NCBI GenBank assembly: GCA_018388625.1
Contig: CP074402.1
Span: 1,302,001 to 1,366,000, forward strand
From: Nocardiopsis eucommiae
GTDB taxonomy: Bacteria; Actinomycetota; Actinomycetes; Streptosporangiales; Streptosporangiaceae
Direction: 5' to 3'
Length of the DNA: 64,000 nt
The position numbers and the translations under genes were made by a program. Positions 39,713 to 51,783 of the stretch are shown here, in pieces; positions within the stretch are counted from its first letter, which is position 1, and the number at the start of each line of letters is the position of its first letter. The notes beneath the pieces were generated by a model, which was not told the DNA's origin, searched no databases, and saw nothing but the letters and a program-made list of their open reading frames with translations.

Positions 39713-41049
39713 CTTTCGAGGAGTCGGCTGATGGCGCCGTCGCGGTCGGTCTTGCCGGTTCCGGTCACCGGGAAGGGCTCCGTGGTGAGGAAGGTCCGGC
39801 TGGGTACGGCGGTCGGGGTGAGGGTCGAGGAGACGGCCGAGCGCAGGGCCAGGTTGGAGACGGCGGCTCCCGGCTCGACGAGCACGGCCGCCAGGAGCTC
39901 CCTGTCCCCGGAGCCACGGCCGCGCGCGGTGACCACGGCGTCGGCCACACCGGTCTGGTGGCGCAGCACGGCCTCGACGGCGTCGAGGGACAGGCGCACA
40001 CCGCGCACCTTGACCTGGCGGTCACTCCGTCCGGACAGGCGCAGGGTGCCGTCGGGGGCGGTGGTGACCAGGTCGCCCGTGCGGAACTCGCGCCGCCCCC
40101 GACGGTGCGCCAGGCGTCGTTCGGGGCGTTGACGTAGCCCAGCGCCTGGAAGGGGGTGGAGACGACCAGCTCACCGGTCCCGTCGACGTGGTGGTGGACC
40201 CCGTCGATGGGGCGGCCCAGGTCCCCGGCGGTCGCGCGGCACAGGTCAAGGACGAAGCTGTCGTTGGTCTCGGTGCTGCCGTAGACGCTCCACAGGTCGG
40301 CTTCGGGAAAGGCCGCCCGCAGGTCGGGGAGGGTCTCCAGGGGTAGAAGTCGCCGGTGGAGATCACCGTGCCTATCCGTGGCGCGGGCAGACCCGCACGG
40401 GCGATCAGGGTGAGCACGACCGGTACGGCCTGGAGGAGGGTGACACCGTGCGTCCGGGCCGCCTCGGCCAGGGCCGGACCGTTCGTGAGGTCGTCCTGAG
40501 GGGCGAAGACGACCCGGCCACCGGCGGCCAGGACCGCCCACACGTCCAGGGTGGCGATGTCGAAGTTGATCGGGGAGAGGCTGAGGGAGACCGTGTCGGT
40601 CCCCAGGCCGAAGTGGCCGCGGGCCCAGTCGACGAAGCGGTCGACGCCCTCGGGGTCGTGGGCGACGATCTTGGGCTTGCCGGTCGAGCCGGAGGTGGTG
40701 GTCCACAGACCGTGCGCGTTCGCGAAGTCCTCGGTGCGGTCGCGCAGGTCCTGACTGATCCGGGCGGTGTACTCGGCGCCCGCGTCGTGGGGGACGAGGA
40801 GCGCGGGGCGTCGGAGCCGCTGGACCGCCAGGGTGTCGATCACGGCCCGTCCGTCACGTCCGGCGCGCACGACGTGGACGCCGGAGGGGGCTCGCCGGGA
40901 TCGGTGGCGTGCACCGCGGCGACCAGTTCCCCGAAGGTCATGGTGTCCTCGGCGAGACTCAGCGCCACGGATTCCGGTCGGTGGTGGGCGTGTTCCTGGA
41001 TCATTTCCCAGACGGCGGGAGTAGCCACGGTTATCGGCTCCTCGGTCAC
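39709..41049 (-). CDS. Stand-alone amino-acid adenylation enzyme (three frameshifts)
   Basis: GTG at 41049 starts a chain of about 447 residues after adding bases near 40888, 40345 and 40098. Adenylation core motifs: TTSGSTGKPK (A3), SPINFDIATLDVW (A4, with the Asp that holds the alpha-amino group), YGSTETN (A5), FRTGDLVTT (A7), RSDRQVKVRGVRLSLDAVE (A8) and PVTGTGKTDRD with the A10 Lys. No condensation or thioesterase domain. The Asp in A4 indicates an amino-acid substrate; glutamine is predicted from the pathway. It is first in the nine-gene operon. Confidence 0.87.
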
Positions 41050-41704
41050 GAGAACGGCGGATGGGTCCGGAGGTTCGTACGGTTTTTCTGGCGAGTGCGA
41101 GACGCCGGTGCGGGGCTGGTTCTGCTGGCGAATCCGGTGGTCGTTCGGCTGCCAGAGCAGAACTTAGGTAACGCCGCCACGTATTGGCAATAGCGTTGTG
41201 GGAGATTCCTTTCAGCCGGTTTCGGGTACCAGGTACCGCGAACCCCGGACAAGGAAACTCTCATTTCCCGGGACGATTGCTCGAACGTGCCTGGACGAGG
41301 GCTTGAGCGATCCTTGAACGCGGTTTCGGCGACTCCTGGCCGCGCGGTGCGGCGGGGTGCGGGCCGTGAACGCGAGCCTGGGGCAGGCGGTGCGGGAGTG
41401 TACGCGAGGTAGCCCGGAACCCCGTGGGAGAGGGGATGTGACGGCCCCCGGTGTCCCGGCGGGGGTCCCCGCGCCCTCCCCGTCCGGGCCTCCTGGCAGG
41501 TGGAGGCCACATCGCACCTGGCAGCTAGGTGCCATTGCAGGAGTATGCCAGTCGATCCTGCTGACATTCCCCATCCGAGCGTCGATGATGGAAATCAGAT
41601 CGACGGACCGGAGAACGGAATTCACGAATCCCGTCCGTGACGCGGATCCCGAGAAAAGACACTCCGTGGTCACCCACGGTTCACAGAAAAGGGAAGTGAC
41701 CTTC
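41050..41704. other. Gene-free control region between the biosynthetic operon and the peptide-SARP genes
   Basis: About 650 bases without a convincing gene; base composition is locally less GC-rich around 41160-41280 and 41560-41700. It contains four SARP-type heptamers at 41281-41320. Promoters for both the leftward operon (start 41049) and the rightward peptide gene (start 41705) must lie here, but I cannot assign their -10 boxes. Confidence 0.5.
41281..41320. promoter_or_regulatory. SARP-type direct heptamer repeats, 11-bp phase
   Basis: TCGAACG (41281), TGGACGA (41292), TTGAGCG (41303) and TTGAACG (41314) are separated by exactly 4 bases, giving starts 11 bases apart, one helical turn. 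This is the established layout of SARP operators, whose heptamers resemble TCGAGCG. The adjacent SARP gene is the likely binder. Confidence 0.65.
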
Positions 41705-41845
41705 ATGGTTGGTATCAAGCGATTCCTCTGCGCGGCCGGTTTCACCGTCATCGCCATTCTCGGATCCGGCGGCTCGGTCCTCGCCCAGGACGCGAACTCG
41801 CCTTCGCAGTGCTCCAGCGTCGAGTGCGGCGCCGGATGGCAGTGA
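41705..41845 (+). CDS. Small secreted peptide, 46 residues, unknown function
   Basis: ATG at 41705 follows GGGAAGTG at good distance. The product has a Sec signal peptide (MVGIKRFLCAAGFTVIAILG, cleavage probably after VLA) and a mature part of about 19 residues, QDANSPSQCSSVECGAGWQ, with two Cys five residues apart. The stop is 31 bases before the SARP start on the same strand. No modification enzymes are next to it. It could be a secreted signal or a precursor peptide; nothing in the sequence decides this. Confidence 0.6.
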   Translation: MVGIKRFLCAAGFTVIAILGSGGSVLAQDANSPSQCSSVECGAGWQ

Positions 41846-41876
41846 GACCGGAACGGGGACGAGGAGGGGTGGCCCG

Positions 41877-42697
41877 GTGAACTTCACGATTCTCGGCACG
41901 CTGGAGATCCTCAGGGACGACCGGACGTGCACGCCCAAGGCGCCGAAGGTCCTCCAGGTCCTGGCGATGCTGCTGCTGCGGGCGAACCACCCCGTGCCCA
42001 TGGGTGTCCTGATCAGGGAACTGTGGGGGGACCACCCGCCCAAGAGCGCGGTGACGACCGTGCAGACCTACGTCTGCCAGCTCCGCAAGGCCGTCGAACG
42101 GGCGGACGCTACGACGGAGGTACCCGGGCTCCTGGTCACGCGCTCCTCGGGCTACCTCCTGCGGGTCGCCCCCGAGCAGCTCGACGCCCTGGAGTTCCAA
42201 CGGCTCCTCATCGAGGGGCGCCGCCTCCTGGAGGAGGGTCACCCCGACCCGGCGTCACGGCGCCTGGGCGAGGCGCTGGACCTGTGGTCCGGCCCCTGTC
42301 TCGCCCACGTCCCCGGGGCCCGTTGATCGGCTCGCACGCGGTTCGGCTGGAGGAACAGCGGCTGCACGCGCAGGAGTTGCGGATCCGGGCCGAGTTCCTG
42401 CTGGGCCGGGAGCGGGAGTCGATCTGCGAGCTGCGGTCCCTGGTGATGGAGTACCCGTTGAACGAGTGGTTCCACGGCCAGCTCATCCGCGCGCTCAACG
42501 GAGCCGGGCGCCGCGACGAGGCCCTGACGTCCTACCGGAGCCTGCGGCTGGCCCTCTCCGAGGAACTCGGCCTGGAGCCCTCGCGCGAGCTCCAGTCCCT
42601 GCACCAGGAGGTGCTGGGCGAGAGCCCGGTGCCCCTCACCCGCCGTCTGCGGCCCCGCGTTCGGCGGGAGACCCCTCTCACCCTGGCCGCCGAGTGA
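41877..42697 (+). CDS. SARP family transcriptional activator (frameshift near 42318)
   Basis: GTG at 41877 follows GAGGAGGGG. The N-terminal OmpR-type winged helix reads FTILGTLEILRDDRTCTPKAPKVLQVLAMLLLRANHPVPMGVLIRELWG and TTVQTYVCQLRKAVE. After one base near 42318 is restored, the bacterial transcriptional activation domain follows with LIGSHAVRLEEQRLHAQELRIRAEFLLGR, LVMEYPLNEWFHGQLIRAL and RRDEALTSYRSLRLALSEELGLEPSRELQSLHQEVL. 273 residues, the size of small SARPs such as ActII-ORF4 or DnrI. Such proteins switch on antibiotic clusters; the neighbouring heptamer repeats fit. Confidence 0.92.
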
Positions 42698-42716
42698 CCC
42701 CCGGGCCGATCGGCGT

Positions 42717-43745
42717 TCAGACCACGCCCTCCCGCTCCGTGACCCCGTCCAGCGAGGACGTGTCGATCCAGCCCAGCGCGGTCGCGAGGACGCCCGCCTG
42801 GAACCTGCTCCGGGCCCCCAGCCGACGGCTGAGGTCCGCGGTGATCCGGCGCGCGGTGCGCACCGACACCCCGAGCTTGCGCGCGATGGTCTCGTCGGTG
42901 TTGCCCTCGGCCAGCAGGTTCACCACCGCCTGCTCCTGTGTGCTCAGGCCATGACGGCCGCGTGGAGCGCTGGCCCCGAGGGGGTTTGCGCCCTCCCACA
43001 CGTACTCGTACAGGGCCAGCAGGGCCGTGACGACACCGGGGCCGCGCAGCACCAGGGCGCTGGCGGAGGAGTCGTCGGGGTCCGTGGGGATCAGCGCGGT
43101 GGTGCGGTCGAAGAGGATCATCCTGGTCGGCAGGGTGGGAGCCGTGCGGATCTGCGCTCCGAGCTCGGTCAGCTGGGAGATGTACCGGACCGTCCTGGGG
43201 TCGTTCATCACACTGTCGAGGTAGACGTCGCGGAGTTCGACGCCCCGGTCCAGCAGCATCCGGTCCAGGGGAAGGCTCGCCTCCAGGTTGTCCTGCGTCT
43301 GCGCGCCCCCGTCCGCGAACGTCCAGAACGAGTGGCGGCACTCGTGCACGAACTCCTCGATGCGCAGCCGGATCGCGTCGATCCCGTGGAGCTGCTCGAT
43401 GTCCATGGTCGCGCGGATGCGGTGGCTCTCCTCGAACTCGGAGATCAGCTGCGTGATGGCCGAGCGGGCGGTGGCCAGCTGCTGCTGCCGCTCCAGGAGG
43501 TCGGACTCCTGCTGGACCAGCAGCGACTGGAGGGCGAACTCGGGCCGTACCAGGACCAGCTCGTCGGTCTGCTCCCAGGACCGCCGGACCAGGGACAGCC
43601 GGGCCAGTTCGTCCAGCGCCGACCGCACCCGTTCCACGGGCCAGTCCAGGAGGCGTCCGAGGTCCCGTACTCCCGCGCGGGGCTCGGCGAACATCGCTCG
43701 ATAGACACTCACCGCGTCCTGGCCGATGCCGATCGATCCGAACAC
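42717..43745 (-). CDS. Helix-turn-helix regulator, TrmB-like N-terminus and LuxR C-terminus
   Basis: Intact 342-residue protein. Residues 1-70 form a TrmB-like winged helix (AVSVYRAMFAEPRAGVRDLGRLLDWPVERVRSALDELARLSLVRR). A helical segment (LLERQQQLATARSAITQLISEFEESHR) and a phospholipase-D-like effector part (RMLLDRGVELRDVYLDSVM) follow, and the end is a LuxR helix-turn-helix (STQEQAVVNLLAEGNTDETIARKLGVSVRTARRITADLSRRLGARSRFQAG). This kind of regulator is common at the edge of natural-product clusters. It converges on the SARP gene with a gap of only 19 bases. Confidence 0.88.
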   Translation of the reverse strand: MFGSIGIGQDAVSVYRAMFAEPRAGVRDLGRLLDWPVERVRSALDELARLSLVRRSWEQTDELVLVRPEFALQSLLVQQESDLLERQQQLATARSAITQLISEFEESHRIRATMDIEQLHGIDAIRLRIEEFVHECRHSFWTFADGGAQTQDNLEASLPLDRMLLDRGVELRDVYLDSVMNDPRTVRYISQLTELGAQIRTAPTLPTRMILFDRTTALIPTDPDDSSASALVLRGPGVVTALLALYEYVWEGANPLGASAPRGRHGLSTQEQAVVNLLAEGNTDETIARKLGVSVRTARRITADLSRRLGARSRFQAGVLATALGWIDTSSLDGVTEREGVV

Positions 43746-43920
43746 GACCTTCCTCCAGCCGCTTCTTCCCTATCGATCTCCTGGGCCGTCGGGCATGCCG
43801 GGACGGAGACCCTGCGAAAACATTCGTGCCAAGTGTGGAGTCCGCGGGGCCCCACCGCAAGAGTGGTTCACGATCCGTTCAGGAATCACTTGCCCGTGCC
43901 TCGATGAACAGTCGGAAAAC

Positions 43921-44229
43921 ATGAGAATCATACTCCTGCGGTTGTCCGTCCGCGACCCGTTTCCCCCTGAACAGATCAGGACGGCGCTCTACTCCACTTC
44001 CGTTCCCGGTGACATGTTGGAGCACCTCTATATCGAAATGGCCGCCGATCAGGCAGAACTCGTCTTCTTCCTCCACGAGGACGTCGGGGGCCACGCGACG
44101 GGAACCGTCATGGGCCTGTGGGCAAGGGTTGTGCGCGGCCATCCCGCTCTTGAGGCCTGGACCGTCCTGGGGCCGGCCCCGCCCGCACCGTCGATCCCGG
44201 GCGGCCGTGAGCCGTTTTCCCGTGCCTGA
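43921..44229 (+). CDS. Hypothetical protein, 102 residues
   Basis: The frame from ATG 43921 gives MRIILLRLSVRDPFPPEQIRTALYSTSVPGDMLEHLYIEMAADQAELVFFLHEDVGGHA and an Ala-rich helix, then a Pro-rich tail. Alternating strands and helices suggest a small alpha-beta protein. It is divergent from the LuxR-type regulator gene, 175 bases away. The ribosome site (CGGAAAAC) is weak. I do not recognise the family; similar small proteins next to LuxR-type regulators occur in actinomycetes, so I think it is real. Confidence 0.5.
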   Translation: MRIILLRLSVRDPFPPEQIRTALYSTSVPGDMLEHLYIEMAADQAELVFFLHEDVGGHATGTVMGLWARVVRGHPALEAWTVLGPAPPAPSIPGGREPFSRA

Positions 44230-44626
44230 CGTGGACGGACGCGGAATGATCATGCTTTTCCCCGAAGATCAGACCGGGAAAGGCCATGGTGGGTGAATCA
44301 TGAAGCGGTTCCCCTTCTCTCCGTCCGGTTTTGACGAGTGAGGGTGAGCCGAAGTGGAGAAAGGTCGTTCCGTGCTCATTCCGTCACGTTGTGAGAGGCC
44401 TGCGGGTAATGGGGCGGAAGAAGTCCGTTTCTCGATCCCGGGCCGCCTTCCGGCATCCTTCGAGCCCCTCCGCCGAGCGCGGGTGGGATCACCGGTAGGT
44501 ATCGGGTCCCCGGACCTTTCACCGCCCACAGAACGCCCGTGTCCCCGGGCGGTTCGACGAACCGCCCGGGGACACGGGCCGAGTCTTCAGCGGCGGGAGC
44601 TCCGGCCACCCGAGGCGGCGGTCGCG
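44230..44626. other. Gene-free stretch
   Basis: No supported gene. The open frames here are shadows with poor codon use. It contains the long hairpin at 44535-44579 and an A+T-richer segment around 44240-44400. Confidence 0.5.
44535..44579. terminator. Very strong bidirectional hairpin terminator
   Basis: A perfect stem of 21 bp (44535-44555 with 44559-44579) and a 3-base loop. It lies between genes ending at 44229 (rightward) and 44627 (leftward). Confidence 0.85.
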
Positions 44627-44821
44627 CTACGCGGAGCGCTGGTGCGCCTTCCACTCCCGGTGGAGTGCGCGCCGACGCTCGAACTCCTTCTTCGCGCGCA
44701 CGCGCGGGTCGGTCTCGGGGCTCAGAGCGGCCGGGCCCATGACCTGCAGGAGCGCGTAGTTGATCCGGAACCCCGTCCTGTACAGCAACGAGAACGAGTC
44801 CTTCCCCTGCGGCTTGTCCAT
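44627..44821 (-). CDS. Small basic protein, 64 residues, unknown function
   Basis: ATG at 44821 has GTGAGGCG upstream. The product begins MDKPQGKDSFSLLYRTGFRINYALLQVMGPAA and ends in a highly charged helix KKEFERRRALHREWKAHQ. A short amphipathic first half and basic second half suggest a membrane- or nucleic-acid-associated protein. It is isolated, with a strong terminator 48 bases downstream, which supports it being a real transcript. Confidence 0.5.
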   Translation of the reverse strand: MDKPQGKDSFSLLYRTGFRINYALLQVMGPAALSPETDPRVRAKKEFERRRALHREWKAHQRSA

Positions 44822-45043
44822 GGCCGTTCGCCTCACTGTTCACCGGGGTCGCGGTCACACGCCGCGAGAGTGCAATCGGGCAGAGAGTCCATCGCGGTCA
44901 GCTCCGCGGCTCCTCCCTGATCAGCAGCGTACCCGCCCGGTTTCCGCGCCCCTGGTCGGCCCACCCCGTGGGAGTTCGACACGCTCGGGGCGTCGTCAGA
45001 GGTGCGCCGTCGCCCCGAGGGCCGCCTCACCCGCTCGGAGCGA

Positions 45044-45724
45044 TCAGCCGTCGGCGGTCTCCCCGGCCCGGAGCTTCTCCACCGCCTGGCGGCCGAGGCT
45101 GCGGGAGATGTGCTGGCGCATGATGTCCTCGGCCCCTGAGGGATCACCGTCGATCACGGCGTCCGCGAGCGCCTGGTGCTCACCGCGCACGCGCTCGATC
45201 TCCGCCTCGGTGTCGGCCCTGTACTTCAGCGTGAACTGGCGGTACCGGTCGGCCTTGTCCCACAGGCTGTCGAGGATCTCGATCATCGGCTCGTTGTGGG
45301 AGGCCCGGTAGATCGCCCGGTGGAACTCCCGGTGGGCGATGAGCGCTGGGAGCTCGGAGGTGCCGGTGAGCGGATGCAGGGCGCTGACGGCCTGGCGGAC
45401 GAGCGCGATGTCGGCCTCGGAGCGCCGTTCGGCGGCCCACCGGGCGGCGAGGGGATCGATGTTGAGGCGCACCTCGTACAGACTCTGGGCCTCCGTGAGG
45501 GTCAGCTCGGTGACCCGGGCGTCCTTGTGCGTGGCCAGGGCCATGAGCCCCTCGCTGGCCAGCCGTTTGAACGCCTCGCGTACCGGGGTGGTCGAGATGC
45601 CCAGCTCCGCCGCGATGCCCTCCTGGTTCACCGCCTCCCCGGGGCTCAACTCGTCGGCGAGGATGCGCTGCTTAATCTCCTCGTAGGCGTACTCGCTCTT
45701 GCTGAAGACCTGCTTCGGTGCCAC
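45044..45724 (-). CDS. GntR family regulator (FadR subfamily, FCD domain)
   Basis: GTG at 45724 starts a 226-residue protein. The GntR winged helix reads EYAYEEIKQRILADELSPGEAVNQEGIAAELGISTTPVREAFKRLASEGLMALATHKDARV. The FCD domain has the metal-binding pattern with Asp and His (EVRLNIDPLAARWAAER, AHREFHRAIYRASHN, RGEHQALADAVIDGD). FadR-type regulators of this kind respond to small carboxylates. It is divergent from the aconitase gene, with a 15-bp operator between, and the same sequence lies before the tct operon. Confidence 0.92.
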   Translation of the reverse strand: MAPKQVFSKSEYAYEEIKQRILADELSPGEAVNQEGIAAELGISTTPVREAFKRLASEGLMALATHKDARVTELTLTEAQSLYEVRLNIDPLAARWAAERRSEADIALVRQAVSALHPLTGTSELPALIAHREFHRAIYRASHNEPMIEILDSLWDKADRYRQFTLKYRADTEAEIERVRGEHQALADAVIDGDPSGAEDIMRQHISRSLGRQAVEKLRAGETADG

Positions 45725-45780
45725 GTGTCCCGTCCTCTCTGCGGAGCAAGGATACCGGCTGAGCGCGCCTACTTACATCG

Positions 45781-45796
45781 TGTAGCCTATAGGCTA
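45781..45796. promoter_or_regulatory. GntR operator in front of the aconitase gene
   Basis: TGTAGCCTATAGGCTA contains the perfect 14-bp palindrome TAGCCTA-TAGGCTA (45783-45796). It sits between gntR and the aconitase ribosome site. The same 15-mer with two changes is repeated at 52211-52225 before the tct operon. Confidence 0.65.
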
Positions 45797-45805
45797 GGAG
45801 GTGCG

Positions 45806-48548
<2,743 letters not shown>

Positions 48549-48570
48549 CCCCACCATGACCTCGCACATC

Positions 48571-48604
48571 CGAGGGCCGCCCGGATCGCTCCGGGCGGCC
48601 CTCG
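48571..48604. terminator. Bidirectional terminator between acnA and tctA
   Basis: A perfect 14-bp stem (48571-48584 with 48591-48604) and 6-base loop between converging genes. Confidence 0.85.
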
Positions 48605-48622
48605 ACGTGGAGCGCGTCCTCG

Positions 48623-50172
48623 TCAGACCCTGTCGTGTTCTCCCGTCTCCTCCGTCTCGCCCTCGGCCACGGGGCGGGCCGGGTGGGCGGGACGCAGCCG
48701 TCGCCACACCGTCCAGACCAGCCCGAGCAGCAGCAGGCCGTACAGGGCGATGGTGATGGGGCTGCTGATGAGCGTGAGCGGGTCGTTGCCGGAGTTGGCC
48801 ATGGCGTCACGCAGGGAGTACTCGGCCAGCGGGCCCAGGATGACCGCGATGAGGATCGGGGCCAGCGGAACACCGGTGCGTCGCATGACGAAGGCCAGCG
48901 CCCCCAGGACGCACATGATGGCCAGGTCGGTCCTGCTGGCGCCGGTGGCGTAGACACCGAGGCTGGCGAAGACGGTGATCCCGGCGTAGAGGTAGGACTG
49001 CGGCAGCAACAGCAGCTTGGCCCACAGCGGGGCGAAGGGCAGGTTGATGATCAGCAGGACCACCGTGGCCAGCAGGAGCCCGGCCAGCAGAGCCCAGACG
49101 ACGTCGCCGTTGCGCTCGAACAGCAGGGGGCCCGGCTGCATCCCGTACTGCTGGAAGGCGGCCAGCAGGACGGCGGCGGTCGCCGAGGTCGGCAGGCCCA
49201 GGGACAGCAGTGCCCCCATGGCGCTCCCCGCCGTGGCGTTTCCCGCGGCCTCGGGCGCGGCCACGCCCTGGATGGCGCCCTTGCCGAACTGCGGCTTCCC
49301 GCGCCGCCTGTCCAGTTGGCGTTCGGTGCTGTACGCGAGGAAGGTGGGGACCTCGGCGCCGCCGGCGGGGATGATGCCGAAGGGCACCCCGATGCCGGCG
49401 CCGCGCAGCCAGGCGGGCAGCGCCGCCCGGAACTCCCGCCCCGACAGCCAGGGCCGTCCCTTCGAGGAGACGAGTTCGTGCGCGCCTCGGTGGCCCACCC
49501 GTCCGGCGGCGTGGAGCACCTCGCCAACGGCGAGCACGGCCACGGTGATCACCACGATGCTGATGCCGTCGAAGAGCGCGGGGACCTCGAAGGTGAAGCG
49601 TGCCGTGCCGGTGGACTGGTCGGTGCCCACCAGGGCCAGGGCCAGGCCGATCGCCAGAGCGGCCAGGCCCTTGAGGGGGACTCGGAGACGATCGCCGAGA
49701 TGGCGACGAAGGCGAACAACGCCAGCGCGAAGTACTCGCCGGGGCCGAACCGGGTCGCCAGGTCGGCCATGGTCGGAGCGAAGAACACCACCAGGACGGT
49801 GGCGAGGAGGCCGCCGAGGAACGCGCCGATGGCGGACGTGGCCAGGGCCTGCGGGGCCCGCCCCGCGCGGGCCATGGCGTGCCCCTCGAAGGTGGTGGCG
49901 ATCGCGGTGCTGTTGCCCGGGGTGTTCATCAGGATGCCCGCGGTGGAGTCCCCGAAGAGGCCACCGAAGTAGACGCCGCTGAACAGGATCAGGGCCGCCA
50001 GCGGGTCCAGCGTGAAGGTCATCGGCAGGAGCAGCGCCACCGCCATGGCCGATCCCAGGCCGGGCAGCACGCCCACCGCGGTGCCCAGGAACGCGCCGAG
50101 CGTGATCCACACCAGGTTCATCGGGGTGAGGACGTCCCCGAACCCGCCGAGCAGGTGGGTCAGCTGGTCCAT
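48623..50172 (-). CDS. tctA: Tripartite tricarboxylate transporter, large membrane subunit TctA (frameshift near 49678)
   Basis: ATG at 50172 ([20 protein letters not shown]) starts just after the tctB stop. About 516 residues and 12 helices. TctA hallmarks: [53 protein letters not shown], then [21 protein letters not shown] and [33 protein letters not shown]. One C is missing near 49678. It is the ion-coupled channel part of the citrate or tricarballylate importer. As written, no stop separates it from tctB; one missing G near 50187 explains this. Confidence 0.92.
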
Positions 50173-50173
50173 G

Positions 50174-50717
50174 TCACCAACCCCCAGCAGACCGGAGGGG
50201 AGGTTGAGGTCGAGCAGGCCGCTGAAGACGATCTGGATGGTCGCCGCCATGACGAAGCCGACGGTGAGGTTGCGCGTCAGGTTGCGGTTTCCCAACCCGG
50301 TGGCCACGGCCGCGAACATCACGGTGGCCATGACGAGCCAGCCGACGACGTCGATCAGCGCGCTGAAGGCGACGAGGCCGAGCATCACCAGGGCCACGGC
50401 GCGCCAGTTGGTGCGCTCCTGGGTGGCCAGGGCCCGACGGCGCTCGGGGGTGCGCCGCAGTGCCGCGGCGATCAGGAGCGTGCCGATGACCGTCGCGAGC
50501 GCGGCGACGAACCAGCCGAAGCCCTGCGGGCCCAGCGGGCCTCCGTCACCGATGACGTCCATCCCGAGGTTGCCCAGGGTCAGGACGACGGCCATGAGCA
50601 GCAGGACGGCGCCGATGAGCAGTTCGCCGCGCCCCTCCCAGAAGGAGAGGGGGCGGGCGGGTCCGGCTTCCTCCGGGGGTCGGCGGCTGGGGACTGGTCG
50701 AGCGTGGTGTCGGACAT
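50174..50717 (-). CDS. tctB: Tripartite tricarboxylate transporter, small membrane subunit TctB (frameshifts near 50682 and 50187)
   Basis: ATG at 50717 starts MSDTTLDQSPAAD; adding one C near 50682 joins it to LSFWEGRGELLIGAVLLLMAVVLTLGNLG, the first helix. Four helices in all, ending TIQIVFSGLLDLNLPSGLLG. About 181 residues. With one G added to the run near 50187 the end becomes GGW-stop, two bases before the tctA ATG, the normal tctBA junction. Thus the apparent fusion to TctA is probably artificial. Confidence 0.87.
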
Positions 50718-50742
50718 GTTCTCCTCCGTGGGGTCCTGGTCC

Positions 50743-51752
50743 TCAGGCCTCGTCGATGAGGCCGAGGTCGATCATGAGCGCGCGGATGCGGGTCTCCTCC
50801 TCGGAGATGAAGCCGCCGAACTCCTCCGGCCCCGCCCAGCTGGGGTCCCACCGGTTGCGGTCGATCGCCTCCTGCCAGGACGGCGCCTGGTACATCTCCT
50901 CGGTGATCTCCAGCAGTTCGGACCGCTCCTCCTCGGAGATGCCGGGGGCCGCGACGACGCCGCGCCAGTTGACCAGGTTCACGGAGGGGTAGCCGAGCTC
51001 GGCGGCGGTGGGTACGTCAACCCCTTCGAGTCGCTCGGGGGCGACCACGGCCAGGGCGCGCAGGCGTTCGCCCTCGATGAGGTCACGGAAGTCGTTGAAC
51101 CCGCTCACGCCGATCCGCACCGTGCCGTGGGCGTCCGAGAGCAGGGACAGGGTGAGCTCGCCGCCGCCCGCGTGCGGGGTGTAGTGCAGCCCGGCAGGGT
51201 CGAGTTCGGCCGCCTCAGCCAGCTGACCGGCGACCAGGTGGTCGGGGAGCCCGCCGACCCTCCGCCGACGGGGATGTCGGGATCCTCCCGCCAGTCCTCG
51301 AGGAAGTCGTCGAGCGTCTCCCACGGTGAGTCGGCGGGCACCGCGATGACCTGGAAGTCGTCGGTCAGCCGGGCGATCGGGGTCACGTCACTGAGCCGGG
51401 CGGAGGAGCCGCCCATCTCCACGCCGCCGACCATCGCCGCTCCGGTGATCATCACCGTGGTGGGGTCGGCCTCCAACCGCCGCAACTGGCCCAGGCCGAT
51501 GGTGCCTCCAGCGCCGGGGACGTTCACCACCTGGACGCTGTTGACGATCGACTCGGTCCTGGTCGCCTGCTGGAACTCACGGGCGGCCAGGTCCCAGCCG
51601 CCCCCGGCAGCGGCCGGGGCGATCACGGTCAGAGCGGAACGGGCTCGTGAGCCGTCCTCCTGGCCCACCGCGTCCTGGACCGCGAAGAAGCCGGTCGTCA
51701 GTACCAGGACCGCGCCCACGGCGGGGGCGATGAGTCCCCTGTCGCCGATCAT
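50743..51752 (-). CDS. tctC: Tripartite tricarboxylate transporter, substrate-binding protein TctC (frameshift near 51257)
   Basis: Starts MIGDRGLIAPAVGAVLVLTTGFFAVQDAV, a signal anchor or uncleaved signal. The TctC/BugE pattern is LTVIAPAAAGGGWDLAAREFQQ, VQVVNVPGAGGTIGLGQL, VGGGSAGSPDHLVAGQL after one G is restored near 51257, and GTVRIGVSGFNDFRDLIEGERLRALAVVAPERLEGVDVPTAAELGYPSVNLVNWRGVVAAPG. About 336 residues. It captures the tricarboxylate outside the membrane. Lies between a stress-protein gene and tctB. Confidence 0.9.
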
Positions 51753-51783
51753 GAGCCCTCCCTCCCCGTTGTCGCCACGCCGG

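Noticed and set aside
49549-50595. Apparent TctB-TctA fusion
   Set aside because: Adding one G near 50187 gives a normal TctB stop two bases before a TctA ATG, as in other tct operons. The fusion is most likely a sequencing artefact.
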